A stretch of 55,715 nt of DNA. Origin: DATKLX01 sp035542155 (lineage in GTDB: Bacteria > Chloroflexota > Anaerolineae > Anaerolineales > Anaerolineaceae). The notes beneath the pieces are model-generated. The model had not been told where the DNA came from and made no database searches. It saw nothing but the letters and a program-made list of their open reading frames with translations. Positions 49,011 to 55,715 of the stretch are shown piece after piece (the first letter of the stretch is position 1; every line of letters starts with the position of its first letter). Made by a program: the position numbers and the translations under genes. The stretch is taken from contig DATKLX010000245.1 of NCBI GenBank assembly GCA_035542155.1, positions 1-55,715 on the forward strand. Reading direction: 5' to 3'.

Positions 49011-50056
49011 ATTTGAAGAAAGGTCGCGTTTTCTCAGGCGCGCGCCCCACCGGGCGGCAGCACCTGGGCAATTACCTCGGCGCCATCCAAAATTACGTCG
49101 CCTTGCAGGACGACTATCACTGTATCTACTGCATCGTCGACCTGCACGCCCTGACGACGATGGAAACCACCCTGGACCTGACCACTAACACCTACGATAT
49201 GGCCCTGGATTGGCTGGCAGCCGGGATCCGCCCCGAGGAATCGATCCTGTTCGTCCAGTCGCACGTTCCCCAGGTCACGGAGCTGCACACCATCCTCTCC
49301 ATGGTCACACCGCTGGGCAAGCTGACCGACCTGCCGACGTTCAAGGAAAAGGTCCGCCAGCAGCCAGATAACGTCAACTACGGCCTCGTCGGCTACCCCG
49401 TGCTGATGACTGCGGACATCGCCCTGTACAAGGCCGATACGGTGCCGGTCGGCGTGGACCAGGTTCCGCACGTGGAGTTTGCTCGCGAGGTGGTGCGCTC
49501 GTTTAATTACCGCTACAATACCCGCTGCCTGATCGAGCCGCAGGCCAAGCTGACCCAGGTCCCCAAAGTGATCGGCCTGGATGGCGTCCAGAAGATGAGC
49601 AAGAGCCTCAACAACCACATCGAGCTGGCCGCCACCCCCGAGGAGACCCAGAAACGGGTGATGACCATGGTCACCGACCCGGCGCGGGTGCGGCGCACCG
49701 ACCCGGGCAACCCGGACGTGTGTAACGTCTTCTCCATGCACCAGATCTTCTCGAGCGGCGAAGAGGTAGCGATGATCAACGTCGAGTGCCGGCGGGCCGG
49801 GATCGGCTGCGTGGACTGCAAGAAGCTCCTGGCGCGCAACCTGAACGCCACCCTGGAGCCCTTCCGGGCGCAGCGCGAGAAGCTGGCTCAAGATCCCGGC
49901 GCGGTGTGGGGCGTCCTCTACGATGGGGCGCAGCGGGCCGGAGTCATTGCCGAGGAGACCATGGTCGAGGTGCGGGATGCGATTGGGTTGCCAAAGAAAA
50001 AAACGAGAACCGGTCGGCGAGAACCGAGAACCGTAAAAAAAGAAGCGGGTGGTTGA
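49007..50056 (+). CDS. trpS: Tryptophanyl-tRNA synthetase (349 aa)
   Basis: Class I synthetase attaching tryptophan to tRNA(Trp). The N-terminal signature is GARPTGRQHLGNYLGA (HIGH-type), with AVDLHAL-like IVDLHALTT, GYPVLMTADIALYKADTVPVGVDQ for tryptophan and ATP binding, and KMSKS (VQKMSKSLNNHI). Catalytic core and anticodon domain are complete by about residue 328. The last 20 residues (KKKTRTGRREPRTVKKEAGG) are basic and encoded by a GAGAACCG-rich repeat, so they are probably a late extension. The gene overlaps the selenoprotein stop by 4 nt and ends in a hairpin terminator. Confidence 0.96.
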   Translation: MNLKKGRVFSGARPTGRQHLGNYLGAIQNYVALQDDYHCIYCIVDLHALTTMETTLDLTTNTYDMALDWLAAGIRPEESILFVQSHVPQVTELHTILSMVTPLGKLTDLPTFKEKVRQQPDNVNYGLVGYPVLMTADIALYKADTVPVGVDQVPHVEFAREVVRSFNYRYNTRCLIEPQAKLTQVPKVIGLDGVQKMSKSLNNHIELAATPEETQKRVMTMVTDPARVRRTDPGNPDVCNVFSMHQIFSSGEEVAMINVECRRAGIGCVDCKKLLARNLNATLEPFRAQREKLAQDPGAVWGVLYDGAQRAGVIAEETMVEVRDAIGLPKKKTRTGRREPRTVKKEAGG

Positions 50057-50075
50057 GAAATCAGCCACCCTTTTT
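50047..50075 (+). terminator. Intrinsic terminator at the end of trpS
   Basis: A 10-bp stem (GGGTGGTTGA at 50047-50056 with TCAGCCACCC at 50061-50070, one G-T pair) with GAAA loop is followed by five Ts (50071-50075). It overlaps the trpS stop codon. dtd begins 17 nt later without a clear promoter, so termination is probably partial. Confidence 0.85.
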
Positions 50076-50091
50076 CTAATTGGGAGGGACT

Positions 50092-50529
50092 ATGCGAGTC
50101 GTACTGCAGCGCGTAACGCAAGGAGCTGTGAGCGTGGAGGGAAAAACCATCGCTCACATCGGGCAGGGGCTGGTCATCCTGCTCGGGATCGGGCACAGCG
50201 ATGGAGAGGAGCAGGCGCGCTTCCTGGCCGAAAAAGTGGCCAACCTGCGCATCTTCGAAGATAGCGCCGAAAAGATGAACCTCTCGCTGCTGGACGTGGG
50301 CGGGGAGGCGATCGTGGTCTCGCAGTTCACCCTCTACGCGGACACGCGCAAGGGGCGCCGGCCTTCATTCACCGACGCCGCTCTGCCAGACAGAGCCCGC
50401 CCGCTGGTGGAGCGCTTCGCCCGGCTCCTCCGCGACCAGGGGGTGCCCACCCAGACGGGGGAGTTTGGGGCGCACATGGCGGTCGAGATCGCCAACGACG
50501 GCCCGGTGACGATTGTAATGGAAGCATAG
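50092..50529 (+). CDS. dtd: D-aminoacyl-tRNA deacylase (145 aa)
   Basis: Removes D-amino acids from mischarged tRNA (D-Tyr and others, and Gly-tRNA(Ala)), protecting translation. Small single-domain protein starting MRVVLQRVTQGAVSVEGK with the family motifs LGIGHSDGEE, NLRIFED, SQFTLYAD (catalytic Ser-Gln-x-x region) and the C-terminal Gly-x-Pro motif in NDGPVTIVME. Full length. GGGAGG lies 4 nt upstream of the ATG at 50092. It follows trpS through a terminator, a sensible pairing of translation-fidelity genes. Confidence 0.95.
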   Translation: MRVVLQRVTQGAVSVEGKTIAHIGQGLVILLGIGHSDGEEQARFLAEKVANLRIFEDSAEKMNLSLLDVGGEAIVVSQFTLYADTRKGRRPSFTDAALPDRARPLVERFARLLRDQGVPTQTGEFGAHMAVEIANDGPVTIVMEA

Positions 50530-50553
50530 GGGTTGGTATTCGATCGTCAGCAA

Positions 50554-51885
50554 CTACTGTCCACTGACCACTTTTTTATACCAGTAGTACGAGTCCTTGG
50601 GGATGCGCTGCTGGGTATCGTGGTCGACGTAGACCAGGCCAAAGCGGCGGGTGTAGCCCAGGGCCCATTCGAAGTTATCCAGCAACGTCCAGACAAAATA
50701 GCCGCTGACCGGGATGCCGTCGGCGATGGCGCGGCGCACCTGGTCGACGTGGTCCGCCAGGTAGCAGATGCGCCTGGGATCGTGGACCTGCCCGTCGGCG
50801 GAGACCTCGTCGGGAAAGGCGGCCCCGTTCTCGGTGACGATCAGGTTGGAATGGCTGTAGTCAGCGTGGAGGCGGGCGAGGAGATCGTAGAGACCCGGGG
50901 AATAGATCTCCCAGCCCATCTGGGTGCGCTCGGCTTTGCGCGGCGACGCCGGGCGCAGGCCGATCAAGGGAGCATGGCGGAACACCGCGCGGGTATAGTA
51001 GTTCACCCCGACGAAATCCAGCGGCGTGGAGATCGTCTCCAGGTCGCCTTCGCGAGCGACGCGCTCGATCAGCCTGCGCCAGATCCAGGCAGGGGTCAGT
51101 TCCGCCGGATAGCATCCTTTGAGCAGCGGGTCTAAGACCATCCGCCCGTAGTACATGTGGGCCAGGTCGGCAGAGCGGCAGTCCTGGGCGGAGGGGGTGG
51201 CCGGGTAGATCGGAGTCAGGTTGATGGCGATGCCGATCCGCGCCGGCCCCTGAACGGCGGTGCGCAAGGCCTGGACCGCCAGGCCATGCGAGAGCAGGAT
51301 GTGATGTAGGGCGCGAAAAGCCGCCGGCGGGTTGCGCTGCCCGGGGGCGTGCTCGCCGGTCAGATAACCGAGGGTTGCGGTGATCGTCGGCTCGTTGTGG
51401 GTGATCCAGTGGTCCACCCGGTCGCCGAAGCGTTTGCCGATCACCTGCGCATACTCGCCAAAGCGCAGGGCTGTGTTGCGGTTGGGCCAGCCGCCCTGGT
51501 CCTGGAGACGCTGGGGAAGGTCGTAGTGGAAGAGGGTCGCGTAGGGGGTGATGCCCCACTCGAGGAGCTCATCGACCAGACGATCGTAAAAATCCAGGCC
51601 GTGTGGGTTCAGATCGCCGCTTCCGGTGGGGAGAATGCGCGTCCAGGCGATGGAGAAGCGGTAAGCCTGGATTCCCAGGCCGGCCATCAGGGCCACATCT
51701 TCGCGGAAGCGGTGATAGTGGTCGCAGGCGCAATCTCCGGTGGCCCCTCCCCGGGTACGCCCGCGCTGGTGGGAAAAGCGATCCCAGATAGATGGGCCGC
51801 GGCCGTCTTCATGGCAGGCGCCTTCAATCTGATAGGCAGAAGTAGCCATGCCCCAGGTGAATTTGGGAGGAAAAGAAAAAGTCAT
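50554..51885 (-). CDS. GH1 beta-glucosidase/beta-galactosidase family protein (443 aa)
   Basis: Retaining beta-glycosidase of the (beta/alpha)8 GH1 family. N-terminal signature FTWGMATSAYQIEGA. Acid/base Glu in the THNEPTITA segment (NEP, about residue 164). Nucleophile Glu in LIVTENGAAFP (TENG, about residue 352). No signal peptide, so it acts on imported or intracellular beta-glucosides. Full length (typical 440-460). It stands alone and converges on dtd. It could supply glucose-type sugars to the neighbouring catabolic cluster, but no direct link is seen. Confidence 0.95.
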   Translation of the reverse strand: MTFSFPPKFTWGMATSAYQIEGACHEDGRGPSIWDRFSHQRGRTRGGATGDCACDHYHRFREDVALMAGLGIQAYRFSIAWTRILPTGSGDLNPHGLDFYDRLVDELLEWGITPYATLFHYDLPQRLQDQGGWPNRNTALRFGEYAQVIGKRFGDRVDHWITHNEPTITATLGYLTGEHAPGQRNPPAAFRALHHILLSHGLAVQALRTAVQGPARIGIAINLTPIYPATPSAQDCRSADLAHMYYGRMVLDPLLKGCYPAELTPAWIWRRLIERVAREGDLETISTPLDFVGVNYYTRAVFRHAPLIGLRPASPRKAERTQMGWEIYSPGLYDLLARLHADYSHSNLIVTENGAAFPDEVSADGQVHDPRRICYLADHVDQVRRAIADGIPVSGYFVWTLLDNFEWALGYTRRFGLVYVDHDTQQRIPKDSYYWYKKVVSGQ

Positions 51886-52020
51886 CCGTTGTCGGCTGCC
51901 AACTGTCAGTAAGAGTACCGGATAAGATGGATGGATTCTATCATGAAGAGAGAAAAACCATCTGAGGAATAAGCCGAGGATTTCTACTCAAAAATACTAC
52001 TCTATCCACTCCAGATTCGC

Positions 52021-52026
52021 TATAAT
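52021..52026 (+). promoter_or_regulatory. -10 box of the CBS-domain gene
   Basis: TATAAT at 52021-52026 lies 74 nt before the CBS-protein ATG at 52101. No convincing -35 sequence is found at 16-18 bp. The 215-bp gap between the glycosidase and the CBS gene has no other gene. A GGAAGGAGGA site directly precedes the ATG. Confidence 0.45.
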
Positions 52027-52100
52027 GATATTAATCACGAAGGGATCCGCAATCGGATGATTGCCTATCGATTTTACCCATTGGAAGGAGGAAATCAGCT

Positions 52101-52544
52101 ATGACTACTGTACGCAATCTGTTGCAGATTAAAGGGAACGCTGTCTGGTCCGTTTCCCCGGATACGTCCGTACTGGACGCTCTGAAGCTGATGGCCGAAA
52201 AAGAGGTCGGCGCTCTGCTTGTCCTGGATGGCGACCGGATCGAGGGGATCATCTCCGAACGAGATTTTGCGCGTTCTATCGCCGAGGCCGGGGAATGCCT
52301 GGTTGAATCTCCCGTGGGGAACTTCATGACCAAAGAGGTTTTTACCGTCAGCCCGGATCAGACGATCGACGATTGCATGCAGATGATGACCAGAAAACGG
52401 ATCCGCCACCTGCCGGTAGTCGAGGAAGAGGGATTGATCGGCCTGATCTCCATTGGCGACGTGGTCAGGGAGGTCATCTCCACCAAAGAATCGACCATCC
52501 ATTCCCTGGAAAATTACATCGAAGGAAGAGGATACGGGCAGTAA
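52101..52544 (+). CDS. Tandem CBS-domain protein (147 aa)
   Basis: Two cystathionine-beta-synthase domains fill the whole protein. CBS1 runs about 10-65 (VWSVSPDTSVLDALKLMAEKEVGALLVLDGDRIEGIISERDFAR) and CBS2 about 75-130 (VFTVSPDQTIDDCMQMMTRKRIRHLPVVEEEGLIGLISIGDVVR). The pair forms a Bateman module that binds adenine nucleotides (AMP, ATP, NAD) and usually regulates a partner. Stand-alone forms are common in bacteria and archaea as stress or energy sensors. Not linked to a partner here. Confidence 0.92.
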   Translation: MTTVRNLLQIKGNAVWSVSPDTSVLDALKLMAEKEVGALLVLDGDRIEGIISERDFARSIAEAGECLVESPVGNFMTKEVFTVSPDQTIDDCMQMMTRKRIRHLPVVEEEGLIGLISIGDVVREVISTKESTIHSLENYIEGRGYGQ

Positions 52545-52553
52545 AAAGACAAT

Positions 52554-52589
52554 AAAAAATGGGCGACCCGAAGATGTCGCCCATTTTTT
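52554..52589. terminator. Strong bidirectional terminator
   Basis: A 14-bp perfect stem (52554-52567 with 52576-52589): AAAAAATGGGCGAC pairs with GTCGCCCATTTTTT around an 8-nt loop. With A runs upstream and T runs downstream it serves both the CBS gene and the convergent nitroreductase gene. Confidence 0.92.
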
Positions 52590-52605
52590 ATTTCTAAGCA
52601 ATGGA

Positions 52606-53406
52606 TCACTCCGTTACCGGGCTGTTCCCATCTCCGAAGACTATGCGCCGCAGGTCCACCTCGGCCTGCTCTACCTTGCTTTCGTAAACCTGGAGCTGAT
52701 CTTCCAGGGAGGAGGTCGGGCGCATGGCCTTATACCCGGCGGTCATCTGGTCTAGCCAGTCGTGCAGGACCGCCGGGTCTGGCTCAGCATACCTCCCCTG
52801 GAAGCTGATGATCTCCAGCGGGAGCTTTGGCGGCATCGGCGGGTGCAACCCGCGCGCCCGGCCAAATGCGATCGTCGTCAGCGGAAAGACCTGCTCGGGC
52901 AAGCCAAGCACTTCCTTCAAATAACCCGCATCAAGCAGTCCGGAACGCCCGGTCTCGGAGAGCATCACCGAGGAAATCCCCAGCGCTTCGGCGGCGAGGT
53001 TCATGCTCATGGCTGCCAGGGAGGCGTTCATCACCGCAGTAGTGAAATCCACCAGCGGGCAGGTGGGGAAATCGGGGAGCAGGGCGCGCATGCGGTGCAT
53101 GTCACCCAGGACAATCACCGCGCGCTGGGCGCGGAACGGGATCGGGCGGCCGAACGTTTCGCGCCAGGTATCGGCGGTAAACACGGCGAAGGACCAGCTC
53201 TGCAGGTTGACCGTGGAGGGGGCCAGCCGCCCGGCCTCGAGGATCGCGGCGAGCTCGTCGTCCCGGACCGGGTCGGCGGTGAAGCTGCGTATTGAGCGGC
53301 GGCGGTAGATCGTTTGGAGCAGCGCGTTCTCCGCCAGCGCTGGCGGCACCTGGGGCCGGCCGGCGAGCAGACGGGCCAGGCTGCGCACGAAGGACAGGGG
53401 GTTCAT
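52606..53406 (-). CDS. Nitroreductase-family flavoprotein (266 aa)
   Basis: FMN-dependent oxidoreductase fold. FMN-binding pattern YRRRSIRSFTADPVRDDELAAILEAGRLAPSTVN (about 32-65) and later GISSVMLSETG and PLTTIAFGRARGLHPP. Such proteins reduce nitro groups, quinones or flavins using NAD(P)H; some act in maturation. The C-terminal 45 residues are a helical extension with SLEDQLQVYESKVEQAEVDL (coiled coil-like). The start overlaps the radical SAM stop by 4 nt (ATGA), so the two products are made together and may act on the same substrate. Confidence 0.88.
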   Translation of the reverse strand: MNPLSFVRSLARLLAGRPQVPPALAENALLQTIYRRRSIRSFTADPVRDDELAAILEAGRLAPSTVNLQSWSFAVFTADTWRETFGRPIPFRAQRAVIVLGDMHRMRALLPDFPTCPLVDFTTAVMNASLAAMSMNLAAEALGISSVMLSETGRSGLLDAGYLKEVLGLPEQVFPLTTIAFGRARGLHPPMPPKLPLEIISFQGRYAEPDPAVLHDWLDQMTAGYKAMRPTSSLEDQLQVYESKVEQAEVDLRRIVFGDGNSPVTE

Positions 53407-54623
53407 CCGTGATCCTGGTTCACGACTTCGGGCTTCTTTTCCACCACGGTGACGAAGCCGCCAAAGAGGCGCACCTCGTCCATACGGCAGGAGTTAACCA
53501 GCTTGCCATCCAGGATGGTGATGTCCGGGCAGCTATCGCACATATCCGCGCGGCCATCCGGGAGGATATCCGGGGCCTGGATGATGCCCACGCTCTGCAG
53601 GTAGACCTTCTGGAACAGCTTGCGCGGATCGCGCAGGATGCTCTTCCAGCGCGCGGCGTAAGCCTGGCGGATGCTTTTGTCCCACGGGGCCAGCCAGAAG
53701 ACCAGGCCGCCCAGCTTGGGGTTGGACAGGTAGGCCAGGTAAGTGCCGTACAGCAGGTGATGGCCGGCCTGGGCGATCTCCATGCCGCGCTTACCCACCG
53801 AACCAAGCATCTCGCCCTTTGTGCCGACCGTCGCCCCGATCAGCCATTTGAATGAGCTATGCACGATGCTTCCGCCCAGGTAGCTCGAAGGCTCGTAGGC
53901 CGGGCTGACTTCTTTGATCGCCTGGTACACCTCCGGGCCGGTGACAAACTTCTCGGAGAAGCTGTCGCGGACGTAGCTCAGCCTGCTCATATCGACTTCC
54001 TGCTCGAAGGCCATTGCCGCCTGGGTGTCCATGGTCGCGGTGCGGTAGGTGATGAAGACCAGTCCCTGGACTTTGTCGATGTTGGCCTGGCCCCAGCGGA
54101 CCACATCCTGGATCTCGTGGTACGTGGAGGGGTACACGGTTGAGTTGAAAATGGTGTACAGACCGCCCTCGGCGGCAATCATCTCGGCGCACTGCTGGCG
54201 CAGCTCGTTAAGCTCAGACTCGGTCTTGCCCTTCCAGTGCGGGCGGTTCTGGTGGCTGTCGATGTGGATGGTAAAGCCCGCCAGGCCGGCTTTTTTCAGC
54301 TCGTGGAGGAGGTCCGGTTTGAGAGCCACCGCGTTGGTCAGGATGACCGGCTTGACGCCCTGTTCGCGCATGAACGCGACCAGCTCGACGATCTGGGGGT
54401 GGATGAGCGGCTCGCCCCCAGCGATCGAGAAATTATCCGGGTTGCGCCAGCGCTTGAAAAAGAGCACTTCTTCTTTGAGCTGCTCGAGGCTTTTGTGCCC
54501 CGTGATGCGCTGCCGGTAGCAGCCCTCGCACTGGATGTTGCAGATATCGCTGACTTCCAGCCAGGCGATGGGGTTGTCGTTCATCGACCACGGCAGCCGG
54601 TAGAGGTCCCGCTTCTCTAGCAT
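53403..54623 (-). CDS. Radical SAM protein with SPASM-like C-terminus (406 aa)
   Basis: N-terminal radical SAM motif Cys28-x3-Cys32-x2-Cys35 (CNIQCEGC), with SIAGGEPLIHPQ next to it. The body is a partial TIM barrel. Near the C-terminus CDSCPDITILDGKLVNSC gives at least three more cysteines, suggesting an auxiliary [4Fe-4S] cluster. In this family the enzymes modify peptides or small molecules; the reaction here is unknown. A GGGAGGG site and a minus-strand TATAAT (54657-54652) precede it. Coupled to the nitroreductase gene, suggesting a two-enzyme redox pathway. 54624-54825 holds no gene. Confidence 0.85.
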   Translation of the reverse strand: MLEKRDLYRLPWSMNDNPIAWLEVSDICNIQCEGCYRQRITGHKSLEQLKEEVLFFKRWRNPDNFSIAGGEPLIHPQIVELVAFMREQGVKPVILTNAVALKPDLLHELKKAGLAGFTIHIDSHQNRPHWKGKTESELNELRQQCAEMIAAEGGLYTIFNSTVYPSTYHEIQDVVRWGQANIDKVQGLVFITYRTATMDTQAAMAFEQEVDMSRLSYVRDSFSEKFVTGPEVYQAIKEVSPAYEPSSYLGGSIVHSSFKWLIGATVGTKGEMLGSVGKRGMEIAQAGHHLLYGTYLAYLSNPKLGGLVFWLAPWDKSIRQAYAARWKSILRDPRKLFQKVYLQSVGIIQAPDILPDGRADMCDSCPDITILDGKLVNSCRMDEVRLFGGFVTVVEKKPEVVNQDHG

Positions 54624-54825
54624 AAATTTTCCCTCCCGAGGAATTTAAAAGATTATAGCTGATTACCGGTTGAAGATTCTTAAAAAACGCCCGCGGATCT
54701 GGACCAATTTCTGTTGAATTTCGTCACAACTTTTGAGCATTAAACAATTAGAACCCCATTTCTTTCTTGGAGGTTCTAACTGACAGGGCTAAGAAGCCTA
54801 GACATTCAAAATCGGCGGCAAGGTA

Positions 54826-55539
54826 TTATGCAGGTTGAGGCACCTCATTCCAGACTCTACCTTCAAGTAAACGGCCATTCCGTTTCTTCCAGACTCCTCC
54901 CCATTGTTTGAAAAAGAAAGCCGTTTTTGAAGAAATGCATTGATCCCGAATGTCTGTTACCCATTCTTTATCAATAGGTCTGGCTCCAGGTCCAGACTCA
55001 CCGCCAACAATTACCCAGTTGATATTATCGAGATTTAAATCTGGCAATGGTCCTAGAAGCGGCTCCAAGGATAAAAATTTTATCTGCGCACCGGTTTTTC
55101 GAAGATCATTGATCCGAAAACTATAATCTTGTCTCTCAACGCTCACACCCATCCAGACATTCTTAGGCCAGGATATTTGAGGATTTAGTTCAAGCAACCT
55201 TCCAGAACGTTTTGTCAGGATTTGGAAAGTATGCCAGGATGCTTTTTCCATAACCTCAAAAATTCTATGAATAAACTCAACAGGCACATTCTCGTGAAAC
55301 AGGTCGCTCATAGAATTAACAAAGATTGTTTACGGCTGTTTCCAGGTTAAAGGCAACTGAAGAACATGTTCATGAAGGGTTAGTTTGAAGCCATTGCTAT
55401 AATTAGGATTTCCCATTGCCTGAAGCCTTTTAGCCATTCTTTCGGCATAGCAATGTTTACACCCCTGGCTTATTTTTGTGCATCCGGTTATTGGATTCCA
55501 GGTAGATTCAGTCCACTCAATTGAAGAATGAGTACTCAT
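54826..55539 (-). pseudogene. DUF5131 (phage Gp37/Gp68-like) radical-SAM-like gene broken by a TAA
   Basis: From ATG 55539 (AAGGAG site upstream) the frame reads MSTHSSIEWTESTWNPITGC...GCKHCYAERMAKRLQAMGN... to LTWKQP, then TAA (55332-55330), then continues in the same frame as TIFVNSMSDLFHENVP...FLSLEPLLGP...VIVGGESGPGARP...FFFKQWGG to the end. Intact relatives have Lys at the stop position (QPKxIFVNSMSDLF), so AAA became TAA. The Cys motif is C-x6-C-x2-C (CTKISQGCKHC). Protein length with the stop repaired is about 237, normal for the family. The region is visibly lower in GC than its surroundings, so it was probably acquired. The C-terminal part could be a remnant ORF restarted at MSDLF. 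Confidence 0.85.
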
Positions 55540-55594
55540 AAAGCACGACTCCTTCTTACCATATCTATATATTAGAATGTAATTACTCACCGGG

Positions 55595-55624
55595 TTGCGG
55601 GAACCCGACGAAATTTGGTAAGAT
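55595..55624 (+). promoter_or_regulatory. Putative promoter of the partial transposase-like gene
   Basis: TTGCGG (55595-55600), an 18-bp spacer and TAAGAT (55619-55624) precede the ATG at 55634 by 9 nt, without a Shine-Dalgarno sequence. A short inverted repeat GGGTT/AACCC surrounds the -35 area. Confidence 0.35.
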
Positions 55625-55633
55625 AGTCAGCAA

Positions 55634-55715
55634 ATGAACCGTGAAGCGCTGGAACGGCTGACCAAAGAGGAATTGATCGACCTGATCTTGTTGCAAGCTG
55701 AGCAACTGAAACAGT
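55634..55715 (+). CDS. N-terminus of a probable transposase (IS66-like, partial)
   Basis: The open frame at the right edge begins MNREALERLTKEELIDLILL and continues QAEQLKQ. This Leu/Glu-rich opening resembles the N-terminal leucine-zipper segment of IS66-type transposases and some helper ORFs. Only 27 residues are inside the window, so the family call is tentative. It lies next to a decayed acquired gene, which fits a mobile region. Confidence 0.4.
   Translation, partial: MNREALERLTKEELIDLILLQAEQLKQ

Noticed and set aside
1..55715. CRISPR arrays, tRNA or rRNA genes, prophage or plasmid origin genes
   Set aside because: No regularly spaced repeats, cloverleaf sequences, rRNA cores or integrase/Rep genes were recognised by reading. 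A tRNAscan or CRISPR finder was not run.

Overview
The window is GC-rich bacterial chromosome and most resembles a Chloroflexota genome of the Anaerolineae type. This is inferred from the gene families: a glycine-rich RRM protein, a split NAD synthetase, large TPR and receiver proteins, CUT1 sugar transporters with shared ATPases, and a secreted double-repeat protein. It also fits the many genes whose -10 box lies 6-9 nt before the ATG. No marker here fixes the taxon. No rRNA, tRNA or CRISPR array was recognised.

Layout. 1-7 kb: tail of an unknown gene, a cold-shock-type RRM RNA-binding protein, a methyltransferase, a two-component pair, and a PAS-GAF-HD-GYP c-di-GMP phosphodiesterase. 7-13.2 kb: a branched-chain 2-oxoacid dehydrogenase complex (E1 alpha, E1 beta, E2, and E3 further on) interrupted by an aldo/keto reductase on the other strand. 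13.3-20.2 kb: a receiver protein whose C-terminus looks like a dead IS200-type transposase, then polA and a TPR protein. 20.3-23.3 kb: a secreted repeat protein, dnaA, and an AT-rich gap that may be oriC. 23.3-31.1 kb: an FAD oxidoreductase with a flippase-like membrane protein, an ABC-F ATPase, a decayed junction (nonsense-mutated small gene plus a truncated MFS gene), a two-gene glutamine-dependent NAD synthetase, and an Lgt-like membrane protein.

31.2-48.6 kb is a 17-kb same-strand catabolic cluster: SorC-type regulator with its own operator; epimerase; Gfo/Idh/MocA dehydrogenase; CUT1 binding protein and two permeases; GMC oxidoreductase with a four-cysteine motif; GlcG/HbpS-like protein; ROK kinase; fused E1 alpha-beta of a 2-oxoacid (pyruvate/acetoin-type) dehydrogenase; E2 with two subunit-binding domains; second ROK kinase; glycyl-radical activase; and a GCVE-type glycyl radical enzyme. 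Read together, these genes import a sugar or polyol, oxidise, epimerise and phosphorylate it, cleave or dehydrate an intermediate anaerobically, and collect the acyl unit on CoA. The substrate cannot be named from sequence. E3 is absent from the cluster and is presumably supplied by the lpd gene near 7-8.4 kb.

48.7-55.7 kb: an 85-codon SelW-like (Rdx) selenoprotein gene, read through an in-frame TGA followed by a SECIS-like hairpin with a GGUCU loop. It overlaps trpS by 4 nt. Then come dtd, a GH1 beta-glycosidase, a CBS protein, a nitroreductase/radical-SAM pair, an AT-richer DUF5131 gene broken by a TAA codon, and the first codons of a likely transposase. The selenoprotein, the dead-transposase receiver protein and the 17-kb catabolic cluster are the most interesting items.
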